A stretch of 64,000 nt of DNA, taken from positions 744,001-808,000 of the forward strand of contig JAJNNX010000010.1 in the NCBI GenBank assembly GCA_023159155.1, read 5' to 3'. Numbering within the stretch: position 1 is the first letter of the stretch; each line of letters begins with the position of its first letter. The translations under genes and the position numbers were made by a program. This stretch comes from Ustulina deusta. Lineage: Eukaryota; Ascomycota; Sordariomycetes; Xylariales; Xylariaceae. The notes under the pieces were generated by a model. It was not told the DNA's origin. It saw nothing but the letters and a program-made list of their open reading frames with translations, and did not search any database. Shown here piece by piece: positions 11,921-23,090 of this stretch.

Positions 11921-12673
11921 GGTCCGCTCTCGAAGCCTGGCGGTCCGTTTCGTCTAACAAACGGCAACGATGGTGAAATAAAGCATGCAAGAGTAAAGAA
12001 CGTGAAGAGCGATTCTTCCGAGACGTTCAGGGTCTACGAAGGGCCTCCCGATGTCCCGGCAAAAGCCAGAGCGGAATCCATATATAGACTATACTGACGT
12101 GGCCATGAAGACTCGAATGGATTTGACACGACTGACGCGCGAGAAATGAACCCAATAAGAAGCAGTTGTGAGCGAGTGAGTCGACATTACCTGCGCCCGT
12201 AGATGGGGCTGGGGGAGGGGCTGGGTCTCAGAGGCAGCCAGCAGTCGGTAGTGGAGGTCGCCATCGTCAAAAGGTTGGGGGCGGCAAGGCACGAATCCGA
12301 GGGCGCTGAACGCGCTAAATGTGTGGCTCATTGCCGCTGATTGATTGCCCTGTTGCAGGGCTGAGCAGTGGGGCGAGTATACTGTCTGCATAGCACAGCC
12401 AGGCGAGTCAAGTTCCCCGCCACATTTCGTCGTGTTGACATGAATGAAGTGTTTGTAAATTTGAGACTACCATAGAGGAGACTCTTCTACTATAGGCCAT
12501 ATATTACCCCTATTATACACTGATTATATAATATCCCCAGCCTTTGCAACATTATACTCTCTATGTCTAAATGCGACTGCTCCAAAATGCTTGTTGAACG
12601 ATGCCGACCTCCCCACCATCTAGTAGAATTTATTTTCTCCTGATATAAGACAGCCAAGGTTTCTCTAGAATAT
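11921..12673. other. intergenic
   Basis: Promoter of the T5orf172 gene. A minus-strand open stretch starting with ATG at 12391 runs to a possible donor (CAGGTAATG) near 12192 and could be an upstream ORF or leader exon; this is not convincing enough to call. Confidence 0.4.
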
Positions 12674-14969
12674 CTATACTTCGGCTGGTGCCTCGGTCTT
12701 TGCTTCTGGCTTCGTCCGCCGTGTGTCGACCCATCCCATTCCAAACGAGGCGAAGAAGCTAATGGCGGTCAGAGCAATCATGAGGTAGCACACGGCGTCA
12801 AAGGCATTGGAGAAGGCTTTGAGTAGTGCTGCGAGCTCTGGGCTTCCTGGTGGAGCTAGGCTTCGTATCGCTTCTGCGCTTCCGCCCGCTCGCAGAACAT
12901 CGGCCGGGTTGATCGACGGAACAAGTGCAAGGGTTTCGTTGATTAACGACTGTGTAAAGACGGTGTTTCCAACCACGACGAAAACTGCTGCCGAGAAAGT
13001 CTGACAAAATACTAGGAAGGAGATGCCGAGTTGGCTCTGCTTCGCCGGCAGCGCATTTTGGATCGCAACAACAGCCTGTTTGTTCCACGGTTAGCCGACT
13101 GATCAACCAACTGATCAAGCAGAGGCAAAGATCACATCACACTTACGAGCTGTATGCCGCATCCTCTGATGCCGAAAAGAATTTGATAACCAATCCACAC
13201 GCCTGTTGAGGTATACGGATTCCATGTCGAGATCAGCCCGGCTCCTACCGTGGCTCCGATACCCGCTACAACGGCAAAAGGAAGATAGTAGCCAATTTTA
13301 GTGACTGCGGACCTTTAGTTATTATGCGCTCGTGATGATAACATGCATGGCGATCGCCATGGTGATCGAGGGGGTTGACTTACTCAAACCTCCGGATGCG
13401 ACGACAAAGATAAGTTGCGATAGGATGCTTGGAAGAAGGTAAACACCGCTCAGGACCGGCCCTACACCCTTCACGGACTGGAAATAAATCGGAAAATACT
13501 GGCTGCCGAGAAAGACAGCTGATATCAACGAGACATACTGGAACGTGCTCGTCCACACGATCCTGTTTTTGACCATCGAAAACGGTATGATAGCAACATC
13601 GCCTGCTCTCCACTCCCAGAGCAGGAAGAGAATGAAAGAGACTCCGGCGCCTACAAACAAGCCGATTATGACAGAAGAGTCCCATGCGTATGTCGCCCCC
13701 GAGCCAAACTGAAGGGCTAGGAGCAGTAGAATGGCTGCCGGTGCAAATAAAATGAAACCGATGGTATCGAGCTGTGGAATAACGCGTCGAACAAGAGCCA
13801 TCGAGAAGGGCGCCTTGACGAGTTGCTCGGGACATCGTATGAGCACCATAAGCCCGCCCGCGACAGCCCCTATCGGAAGGTTGACGTAGAAACCTGTGTC
13901 ATAACCTATCAGCATCGACGGAGATAAGAGAGGGTTGTGGTCCATAGCTTGACTTACACCAGCGCCAAGTGACATATTGCGTGAACAAGCCTCCAATCAA
14001 CGGTCCAATGACTAGACCGAGTTGACCGGCTATATGATGAGTCTCGAGTCAGCGCATGGAATCATCCGAATCGTCGTCAAGGAATCAACTTACCTCCAAT
14101 TAACAGGCCGAGATAAACTACAACCCGCCAAAGTCAGATCCAATCTCCTTCGCGCAATTTTCTTCTTTCTTGGAAAGCAAAAACTTACAAGCTCTCTTCT
14201 GTAGCGGGACTGCGCCGGCAACGATAGTCAAAGCGCCATTCTGTAGGCCGGAGACACCCAACCCAGCAACGGCACGGCCAACAATGAAGAATGGAGACGA
14301 CGTGGCCAGGGCGCAGAGCAGTGATCCAACCTCGAAGACAAAGAAGAAAACGAGGAATGTCCACTTTGTTGGGAAATATGTGTACAACTTGCCGGTCAGT
14401 GGCTGTAAGACCGCGCTACATAAAGCGGCATTAATAACCCAGCTACAATCCTATCGTAGCAGGAGTAGATGTTGGAAGGCGTACCTAGCAAGTTGATATG
14501 CGCCCGCATACCATCCCACGTCGGGTAGGCTGTGGAATTCGCTCGTGATCTTCGGGACGGCCTATACCGACCATGTCAGTAATCTGCTTGGGTCGAGAAG
14601 AAATAATCACCACGGCCGAACCAGTGGGTTCAGCTACGGGACGCTTGATGAGGGAAAGCTGCCACTCACCGTGCTGATAATCGAATTGTCCAGCAGCAAC
14701 ACAAAGAAGATCAGCCCTGTGCTAAAGAGGAGAGCAAACAGCTTGAAGCCCGTAAGGTGGTCGTCCAGGGCATCGCCTTCCTGGCGCCCTTCTTCAGGCG
14801 ACGGCGACACGGCGTCCGTAGGCAGGTCCTGCTTTTTCTCTCCCACTTCCTCTGTCGTCGTCGATTCTCGTGATGATGAATCCGATTCTTTCGCTATGCC
14901 CCCCCATAACTGTGCATCTATTTTCGAAGGTTCGCCCGCCGCGACGGGCGCTGCCGGCTCGGAGCCCAT
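12674..14969 (-). CDS. MFS multidrug-efflux-type transporter (14-TM class)
   Basis: Eight exons: 14969-14670, 14561-14485, 14415-14189, 14117-14094, 14029-13958, 13893-13384, 13304-13147 and 13075-12674. All joins keep frame and give 589 residues. About 80 acidic, serine-rich cytosolic residues precede the first helix. The family signatures are [57 protein letters not shown] and [13 protein letters not shown], typical of fungal DHA2-like toxin and drug efflux pumps in the plasma membrane. One exon is only 24 bases. The substrate is unknown. The next gene on the same strand is a Zn2Cys6 factor (16.4-19.1 kb), a common pairing for efflux pumps, but coregulation is only inferred. Confidence 0.92.
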
Positions 14970-16409
14970 ATCTCGGGTATATCGTCGTGACGTGTCGGTG
15001 CACCCAGTACGATTAGGTCAAACAAGCAAACTCGTAGTTTACAGTATAGAAAATTTCTAGCATTGACTTTTTACCTCAGAACCAAAGTCAACATGGAAGT
15101 TGTCATCTAATGCTACCAGCCCGATTTATTCCGCATCCTCTACAAGCTACTCTCTGTGCCAGCACGGTCCGTAATATTTCTATTTATCTTGTTTGTTTTT
15201 TTTCTTTTCTTGTCCCTGTTGCTTTTACTCCGCCTTGATGTCCTCTAATTCCCCCGGCCGTGTAGCAAAACGGGTGCGGAAGGCTCCCGAAATCCGAAAT
15301 CCGGCGAAAGCTTGTTGCCATCTAACATTAACATATCCCCATCTATCTAGCCCCCCGTTGTTATTACAAGGGTTCAAATCAGGCAGATAACTAGTGCAAA
15401 GCCCCGAGCGTAAAACGTCGCACGGATTTGTTTAGGTAGTTGTTGCGCTAGTGCCGAATGAAATCTACCTATATCAAATACGACTGCGGGCGTCCATTAG
15501 TCCCATGAAATTCCGCTTACCAAAACCCAGCGGGATTTTGAATCCCGCTCTTCTCTTCTCACCCCTTTCTATCCCAACGGATTGGATACTTATTTCCGGG
15601 TTTGGAACAAAACCTGCGCTGCGCACACGTCACGCTGCGGCTCTAAGTACCTAGCTGAATAGATTTTCTATCTTGTCGTATGAGCTGGGTTAGTAGATCA
15701 TCATGGTCCATACTAAGACGCTCTAGTGTAGACACAAAAGAACCTCAACCCCGACGCGGGCACTACGATACATTCATTCATTCTACCTCCATTACGCAAC
15801 TCAAGCAAATGTACATGAAAAGCCATGCTTTCGTCAAATATACTCCACTACGTACGCCACGAGCACACACGAGAGACTTGCCCAATCACACAGGTCTCCG
15901 GGCAGGATTCATGTCGATCATCAAGAAGTCTCCGAGCCATATCGAGATGAGTCACCCTACACCGCTTAATACAGGGTAGGCGACTGTGAGTAAGCTTATA
16001 TGTATCTGACATGAAATATCATTCTCCTTTCATGCTCGTGACTCCCGATCAAATCCAACGGAGATATGTAGTTGCGTATCGTCCGTTTTTTCTTCGTAGC
16101 TTTGCGTTATATCCGTTCCCACCCTATGTCCATTCTTACTCTGCGTATTCCTCAGGAAGAAGAAAAAGGAAAATTGCCGTCCACGTCGCATCAAAGTGAG
16201 ATATAATACAATACAAATACAGCCAGTACGAATATTACATAAGTGAACGTTTCCCTGGCCCTACGCTATAATACCATTCCCTCCTGTCGAGGAGGCCCAG
16301 CGTGATAAACGATGTCAGTATAGTTACTGAAAGGGACCAAGTAGACTCGTGTCCCATGAGGACTGTAACCCTCGGAGTTAGTTATCGTTATTTTAGGCTT
16401 GAGCTATAG
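14970..16409. other. intergenic, no gene seen
   Basis: Promoter side of the MFS gene and 3' flank of the Zn2Cys6 gene. No open frame with recognisable content. Confidence 0.55.
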
Positions 16410-19106
16410 TTATTTTGGAAGGCGTTTCGGTCGTGGTTTTAACTAGGAAAGGGGCCCATGTACTTTCAAAGTGGCAGGGAAAAAGACTCTCAGGATGACT
16501 TACCATAATCTCATTGCACCAAACATCATCCATTGAGAAGTCCATCGGAAACACCTCCGGCATCATAAAATTACGCATCCCCGGATAATTTGCCCTGCTC
16601 CCAAGGGTTGCACTGAAGCAGGCACCCATTACGGGGGCCGTGACTTGTGATATAGTCTCCGCAGCACTAACAATCGTGTCTGTGCTGGCCTTTGGTGCAT
16701 CGGCCTGCGTAAAGTGCGCCCGCCACATTGGCGACGTGCAGCTAAATGTCTTCGCGCACTTTACATAGAAGTTGGTGACTTCGTTCCCCTCTGCATCCGT
16801 CTCGGTCAGGAAGCCGTAGACGTTCGGCAGTTGATTGAAGCGGTTGGAGACAAGGTCCATGGCTGCCAATATGTCGACACTATTTGCAACGGCGGAACGG
16901 TCCCAGCCGGGATCATCCATCACGCGTAGCCGGTACAAAATCTGGGCGGCGCGAAAGAAGTTCAGCAGGACAGGAAAGGAGAAGCCCATAAAATCGGGGA
17001 GTTCGAAGGTGAGGAAATGTTCCAAGAATGCTTTGCTCGCTTGCAGGGTTGCGAAACTCGCCTCGACGCGGGCAATATCGATATGCTGAGCATGGACTGG
17101 AACCCCGGGTAGCTGCGTGTTCGTGTCTATGTGCGATTCTGGCGGATGACTCGAATTGGAAAATGGTAGTTCTGCAATAAGCATTTCGGCGGACATGATT
17201 AGAGATGTTGCTAACCCTACAAAATGAAAGGCTAATCAGTGACATCGCAATCGTGGCAAATCTTGGGGTGAAGGGCTGAATCTCACGGTTATCCTTCAGC
17301 GATTCCGGCACCTGATCCTTGATCGTTTGGAGACATTGGTGAAAGTATTTAATATAAATATTTACTGGTGGCTTTGAAGTGCCGTAACCATTGCAATCCG
17401 AGAGCCATGTCGCCTGAGCCTGAAAGATGTTCTCTGTGAATCTCCCTATACGAACCATCAAAACTAAGATTTGGTCGCCCTCCCATTCAGGATTGGCAGC
17501 CAGAATCCTAAGACTATCCTCCATGTGGGATGTCCAGTGCATGGACGAGCATCTCAGGAAGGAAGAGCCACTGGAATAGAAATTTGTCAATACTGGACCT
17601 GTCGCTAGTTTGACTGTTGGGCTGTGCACGAAAGAAGAGGGAAATAACTGATATTACCATGAGCAGAAAACATAGCAGGCTAACGTGGCTCTTCTCTCCT
17701 CCATCGTCCGAACCGTGGAATACAGAACCTTCTGAAAGTCGGGCGATTTGAAACAATTGATGATGCGACTGTCATCTTCCTGGGCCTGTCCGACATCGGG
17801 AGTCAGTGATTTATCTAAATAATAAAGAGTGCTGCATTATTCCGGGAATATAGGGAGAAGTGAGCCCCTAAGCCACAAAGGGCGGAAGTAACAGATCCTG
17901 AAATGCGTACTGGTTTATCAAGACGAAGATCGGTCACGATCGATGTAGCTATACCCATTGTAGAAGCTAGACTTGGCTTGTAACATAAATGCATAGTCCT
18001 AGACATAAATACAAGTAAGCGAGTTTATCCTAGTTTATGTGATAATCATTGTTTTATGTTGACGCCGACCAAACGTACCATCCGAGAAAACAGAGAGTAC
18101 CTAATAGCATGTCAATGTTTCGCTCACAGGCAATAAGAAGCCTGTGCGCAATCTCTTCTCGACTTTGACGGGCGAGAGCTGCCTGTTTGATTGGTGATTT
18201 TGAGCATATTGCGCAGATGTTAAGCCACAAATATGGTCGATCGCGCTGTAACTGTGCAGCACTAAAAAGAAGCATTAGCCATGTAGCGCTGACTCCTAGT
18301 AGTATCTTGGGTGTGGCAGGAAGAGCCAAATAGACAGGCAATAGTCTAAGTATAAGGCTCACATACGTCATGTCCGGCGGCAGGTACACAAAAGGGAAAA
18401 ATACAAGGTGGTGCCGGCGGAAAAGGGCGAGCGTCTCTTCGGCCTCAGGTGCCGACATGAGAACATCATGAGCCGGGGCGGGTAGCGGACTGGGCGTTGA
18501 GTTGGCAGTTGAGCATGTGGCACAGCTGGTAGCAGCGGGAGTGACGACGGTTGGGCCGCCAGAAACAATCCTGGTAGACACGTTATCCGAGCGCCAATCG
18601 GTCGCTGAGGGCGCAGTAAACTCAGGCTCTATTCTTACTTCCTGGCCGGCCTTTCCCTGCTGATGGGGCTGACTGGCATCTGGCTGGGAAGAAGCATGAG
18701 GAGGAGTAGGAGTTGCCTGAGCCTTGAGTATCGCTACCAAATCCTCCAGCCTTTGTTCCAGATTGGCAGCTCTAGTCGCAGCAGATGTGCCGCTCGACAC
18801 CCCTGCCGAGGCGGAGCCGCCAGCCGCACGCCTAGAACCAACTCCTCCCCGTTTTCTAACGCTGCTTGACGGCTTGCATTCTCGACCTAGACGAGCGCAT
18901 CGTTCACAGGTAGGTCCAGAGTCAAGTTCCGAGCCGGAGCCAGCGTGACGGATCAGAAGAATGCATCTGCATTTGGCCTTGGCGCAATTGACGCAGGCCT
19001 GGCCGTAGGGTGCTGATGTGCGAGTTGGTGTTTCCGACCGTTCAGGGAATGATGCCGACGCCAACGCCAATGCCGATGCCGATGGCGCCGATGTTTGGGC
19101 TGCCAT
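16410..19106 (-). CDS. Zn2Cys6 fungal transcription factor
   Basis: Seven exons: 19106-18367, 18261-18079, 17998-17911, 17785-17658, 17570-17287, 17216-16504 and 16442-16410, giving 722 residues. The start is the first in-frame ATG; the open frame extends upstream without another ATG. The zinc cluster is Cys38, 41, 48, 67, 70 and 77 (ACVNCAKAKCRC, then CERCARLGRECKPS). The loop between the third and fourth cysteines is 18 residues, longer than the usual 5-12. A regulatory domain follows: FFPFVYLPPDMTAAQLQRD, then ERNIDMLLGTLCFLGW and MHLCYKPSLASTM. The predicted location is nuclear. The tail LKPRPKRLPK comes from a small last exon. It lies on the same strand as the MFS pump at 12.7-15.0 kb. 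Targets are unknown. Confidence 0.88.
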
Positions 19107-20177
19107 GGCCGGAGTGGAGGCTGGTGCTAGGCGAGGAGACACGGGTTTGCGATGATGCGATGGGAACGGGATTGGCCACAGCTGGTTCTCATAACACGAT
19201 CATACAGTATCTTGACGCCAGACGAACCCACCAGGCTGCAGCGGGATTAGATTCAACTACAATACGAAACAAGAAAGATGGATTGGACAACTCGAGAACT
19301 TTGAAAACATGGAACGGAATTGGAGGGCGAGAGCAGTCGGGATTGAAATCGCCACCACCAACAGTAATGCAATTTAAGCGATTCTGACTCTGACAAAGCA
19401 GACACCGATAAGTAAAAGTAAAAAAGACCCTGTGTAAGCACTGTGACTGGGTGGTCTGACTCTCTCTTCGCTTAATAGAAAATAGGGAGCGTACCGAGAA
19501 GAAAGAACTCAGCGACAGGCACAAAGACATGTTGGGTATATCTCGCCCTGGCTCGAGGATGCAGTCGGGGTTGGGGGGTCGGAATTCCCGAATCCCGTGC
19601 GTCATCGATTCGCATTTCACACTACCTACCGCCCACCCACTCGTATCCTTCCTTACCTTGCAATTAGAACGACTTGATGGGGCGGGCATGTGAACTTCCT
19701 AGCCTCTGTTGAGAGTGATCACAAATAACGAGAAATGCAATAATATGAGCTTTAAGGGATCGGGGGGAGATGTATCCCTTTCCTTGATGACGTGGACTCC
19801 CAATCTTCTGCCTGGGTTTGGACACAGATTATCCTGTCAGATAATCCGGTGTGATAAGAACACAGGGAGAACAGAGCGAAATATTCGTCAGATGTCGAGA
19901 TGCAATCCTCCCTTTCGTCAGAGATTATCTAATCCGTACGTACCTACTCCCCGTGCTATCAATATACAGATACCCTTACGCGTTGAACGGTGCTTGGAAT
20001 CTCGTGGTAAGCACTCTCAACGCATTTTGAATCACTTGTCACAACACACACAAATAGAAATCTAAACAATACTTCATCAAGTGAATGGATAACAAAGCTT
20101 TTATTGCGCTGCTAAGATCAATTCATAGCCGAACGAAGACTCTACCTAGCGAGAACCATGAAGGCACTGGATTGCCA
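19107..20177. other. intergenic
   Basis: Promoter of the Zn2Cys6 gene and 3' flank of acrB. A 166-codon minus-strand open stretch (19189-19689) has no recognisable content and was not called. Confidence 0.5.
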
Positions 20178-23090
20178 TCAAGGCGGCGGAGGGCTAGTCG
20201 GATCCCGAGCACTTCCACTTTCAACGCTCCCGCTCCTGGGGCTGTCACTGCCATCACTAGGATATCTAGCGTTGCGCAGGAAGCCAAGACCTGGAGGAGG
20301 CCCGAGGCTCTCATGGCCGTGCGTTGTGCCTTGAGCGGCACTGCTCCATTCCTCGTCATTTGCACTGCTTTGAGTGAAACCAGAGACGTTGCTTAGCATC
20401 GAAGACGATCGACCCCTCGCTTTGATTGTCTGTTGTTGGAGTTGCGGTGCCGTAGCTACCTGCGGGACAAAAGCTGAAGCCAAGGGGGATGGACCCCATA
20501 GTGAATTTTGGTAAAGGCTGTTATTCCAGGCAGCAGCAGCGTCGTACGAGACCGTGCTGGTTGCGTTCGGCTGCGCGTGCGTGGAAAGACCTGCCGGCGC
20601 AAATTGCCCTTGGCCTTCAGAGTTTTCGTATGCTGCATACGCATAGGCTGCCTGTTGCGTGTGGAAAGAGTCAAGCTGGGCCTTCAGCATCATGTTTTCC
20701 TGCTCTTTGTTGACTATGATAGCCTCGAGATCGTTGATGCGAGAAACAAATTCCCGCTCAACTCGGGCGATATCATTTTCAAGGGTCTCCCTAGCCTGGC
20801 GGCGGCGTTCTGCCTCATCTAGGCCACGAGCATTTGCATCCGTGATACGGGCGTGTTCACCATCGACCTTAGCTATGCGGTTGCTGATTTTGTTTCGCTT
20901 GGCTTGAAGGCTAGCCTTCTCATCCTCTAGGCTTTTGATTCCTCTATCAACCGAGTCCTTAAAACTCTTCAAGGTGGCAGCGGCGCCATCGAACTTGGCC
21001 TTTTCATTTGCCCAAGCAGATTGTCTACTTTTCCACGATGACTTCAAGGACTCAGGAATTTTTCCGAACTCTTTCAGCTCTAGTTCCAGGTTAGCCATAG
21101 CTTGGTCAGCTTGTTTCTGTTGTGTAGAATTTTGCTGAATTTTCTGCCGGAGCTTGTCATCGCCTGTCCCTGCTGACTGTACAGCTGTAGAAAGCTTCTC
21201 GTTCTCCTTCTTCATAGAGTTCACCTTTCTGTGGAATTCTTTACGTAGTGCTCTCTGCCGAGCCTTCTCTTCCGCCAGTTTGCTCTCGTTTGCAGCAATC
21301 GATGTCTTCAGCGTGGTCATCGGGGAGTCTGGTCGAAGTGAACGCTGAGTCGGAGTTTTCGAACTTGTCGCATCCGCATCTGTAGATTTGGGTTGAGTAG
21401 TCCTAACACTCGTTGAGAACAAGATCTCATGGGTGACGGAACAGACAAATTCACACTCGTAGTTCGACATGGGAGTTAAACCATATATGTCTCCACTCCA
21501 ACGAACTCCTAGGCCAGAACCCTCCTCACAGCTCTCAACAGGCGTCATCCGAGTCGGTTGCCATATAGCATTGTTGACTCTCACGTAGAATGGTTTTGTG
21601 AAACCATTCTGTGAGCTCTCTCGATCGTTTTCATTTGATCCGTGAATGGGAAATTGACTGGTATTGAAACACACCTCATCGCAGCCCACATAGGAAATCC
21701 AAATCTGTCCAGGCTGAGTGTTGAATGGAGCATTTCCAAGATTATGGATATCAGTAGCATTTGAACCAGCAGATTCTGCTGCGGCATGAGTGAGCTCATA
21801 TTCTTTGACAACGACAATTTTTGTGCTCGCCAAGGCTGCCCATAAAGGTTGGCGATTCCTAACTTGAGCACTTTGTTTTCTCTTCTTTTTTGTGGTCAAG
21901 GCAGTCGAATTCTGTAACGCCGTCGCATCACTATCCGGCGTCGAGAAGCCACCGTCGGCATCCGGAGTGTATGATTTCCCAGCCTCAGGATCCGCGGCAC
22001 TCTGGGCCAGGTTGTCTCGTCTCTCCCGCCTTAGATACCAGTCACGTATGTACTTAACCAGACCCTGTGTAAGTATGTGGATGGCCAGGATACTCTTGAC
22101 CCATCCAAACCAACCTGATTGCACCTTGTCGTAGCCCCGTAGAAGATCTAGACTTTCGAGGGGATCGTCTAGATCGGGAGTCATGAAGCGACTTGATCCA
22201 AGCAGATAACCAACAGGCGAGTATTTCATCTTGGTATGACGCAAAACGTGAGAAAGCAGGATCATGCTGAGGCATATGAGGGTGTTCTTCATAGAACCTC
22301 CATCTCTGGAACTAGAACCGCCTCCTAATCCCAAAGCAATAACCATTTGCGCTAAGTCGAGTATAACATGCTGTATGGGACCCCACAGAAAGAGCCAGAT
22401 CAAAAGCACAATACCGTCCACGCAGATAACTGTTGCCAGAGAAGGGGCGCCAAGGTTCCATTCAAAGACGTCGCTGAAGGTCAAGCCATTGCTTGTCACG
22501 AAAGTAAGCAAGGTGAAGAGTACGTAGATGCCGGAAAGAGCCAGAGGAGGAATCTGCATCAGGATGATGAGAATGGCAATGGTATCCTGTAGAGGGCATA
22601 GTCGTAGAACCGTGTAGGCAAAGTCAAGTGGGCCAGGGTCGCGGTGGACGTTTGAATTCTTCGTAGCGTTAACATCAATTCGGCGATGGTTGTCTTCGGA
22701 CACGAGGTTAGCGGCAAGGGAGTTATAGGACTCGGCTGATGATGTTTCTGAGTACGCGCCGAGCGAAGAACGCCTCAAAGATTCGGCAGATCGGGGGTCG
22801 TTGTGCATTTCGGCAACGTGTTTCGAAAACCCGTTCGCATTGGCTGGTGGCGTCGAAGGAGCAGACGGAACGCTTGCATCTTCGGTGGGAAATTGCGCTT
22901 GTTGCTGAAGTGTCGGGTGTTTATGGGAGACGTTGCCATCGAGCTGACACTGGCCCTTTTGCTGCTGCTGCTGGTGTTGCGACAGTCTAGGAACACGCTT
23001 CCCCGGACCTACAAGGCCATTATCATGCTTGGTATCGCGATGGTTCGAGGCACCGGTTTGTCGCTTTGCCGATGCCGAAGCGCGAGGCAT
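20178..23090 (-). CDS. acrB: AcrB-like ubiquitination-network coiled-coil membrane protein
   Basis: One exon of 970 codons. The start is the ATG at 23090 (MPRASASAKRQTG, the usual family opening); the frame is open further upstream but lacks an ATG. A low-complexity Gln stretch lies at about residues 38-45. Hydrophobic segments lie at about 171-198 (IAILIILMQIPPLALSGIYV), 217-236 and 241-257. A long charged coiled coil begins near residue 585 (SKLAEEKARQRALRKEF) and runs about 230 residues. This matches Aspergillus nidulans AcrB, a protein with three membrane segments and a coiled coil that acts with the CreB/CreC deubiquitination network in carbon catabolite control. The match is from memory. 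A role in carbon regulation here is inferred from the family. Confidence 0.85.
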   Translation of the reverse strand: MPRASASAKRQTGASNHRDTKHDNGLVGPGKRVPRLSQHQQQQQKGQCQLDGNVSHKHPTLQQQAQFPTEDASVPSAPSTPPANANGFSKHVAEMHNDPRSAESLRRSSLGAYSETSSAESYNSLAANLVSEDNHRRIDVNATKNSNVHRDPGPLDFAYTVLRLCPLQDTIAILIILMQIPPLALSGIYVLFTLLTFVTSNGLTFSDVFEWNLGAPSLATVICVDGIVLLIWLFLWGPIQHVILDLAQMVIALGLGGGSSSRDGGSMKNTLICLSMILLSHVLRHTKMKYSPVGYLLGSSRFMTPDLDDPLESLDLLRGYDKVQSGWFGWVKSILAIHILTQGLVKYIRDWYLRRERRDNLAQSAADPEAGKSYTPDADGGFSTPDSDATALQNSTALTTKKKRKQSAQVRNRQPLWAALASTKIVVVKEYELTHAAAESAGSNATDIHNLGNAPFNTQPGQIWISYVGCDEVCFNTSQFPIHGSNENDRESSQNGFTKPFYVRVNNAIWQPTRMTPVESCEEGSGLGVRWSGDIYGLTPMSNYECEFVCSVTHEILFSTSVRTTQPKSTDADATSSKTPTQRSLRPDSPMTTLKTSIAANESKLAEEKARQRALRKEFHRKVNSMKKENEKLSTAVQSAGTGDDKLRQKIQQNSTQQKQADQAMANLELELKEFGKIPESLKSSWKSRQSAWANEKAKFDGAAATLKSFKDSVDRGIKSLEDEKASLQAKRNKISNRIAKVDGEHARITDANARGLDEAERRRQARETLENDIARVEREFVSRINDLEAIIVNKEQENMMLKAQLDSFHTQQAAYAYAAYENSEGQGQFAPAGLSTHAQPNATSTVSYDAAAAWNNSLYQNSLWGPSPLASAFVPQVATAPQLQQQTIKARGRSSSMLSNVSGFTQSSANDEEWSSAAQGTTHGHESLGPPPGLGFLRNARYPSDGSDSPRSGSVESGSARDPTSPPPP

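Noticed and set aside
12089..12391. 100-codon minus-strand open frame upstream of the T5orf172 gene
   Set aside because: Could be an upstream ORF or leader exon since a CAGGTAATG donor lies inside it, but no downstream exon gives a coherent product.
19189..19689. 166-codon minus-strand open frame upstream of the Zn2Cys6 gene
   Set aside because: Low protein-likeness and no motif; it overlaps the likely promoter.
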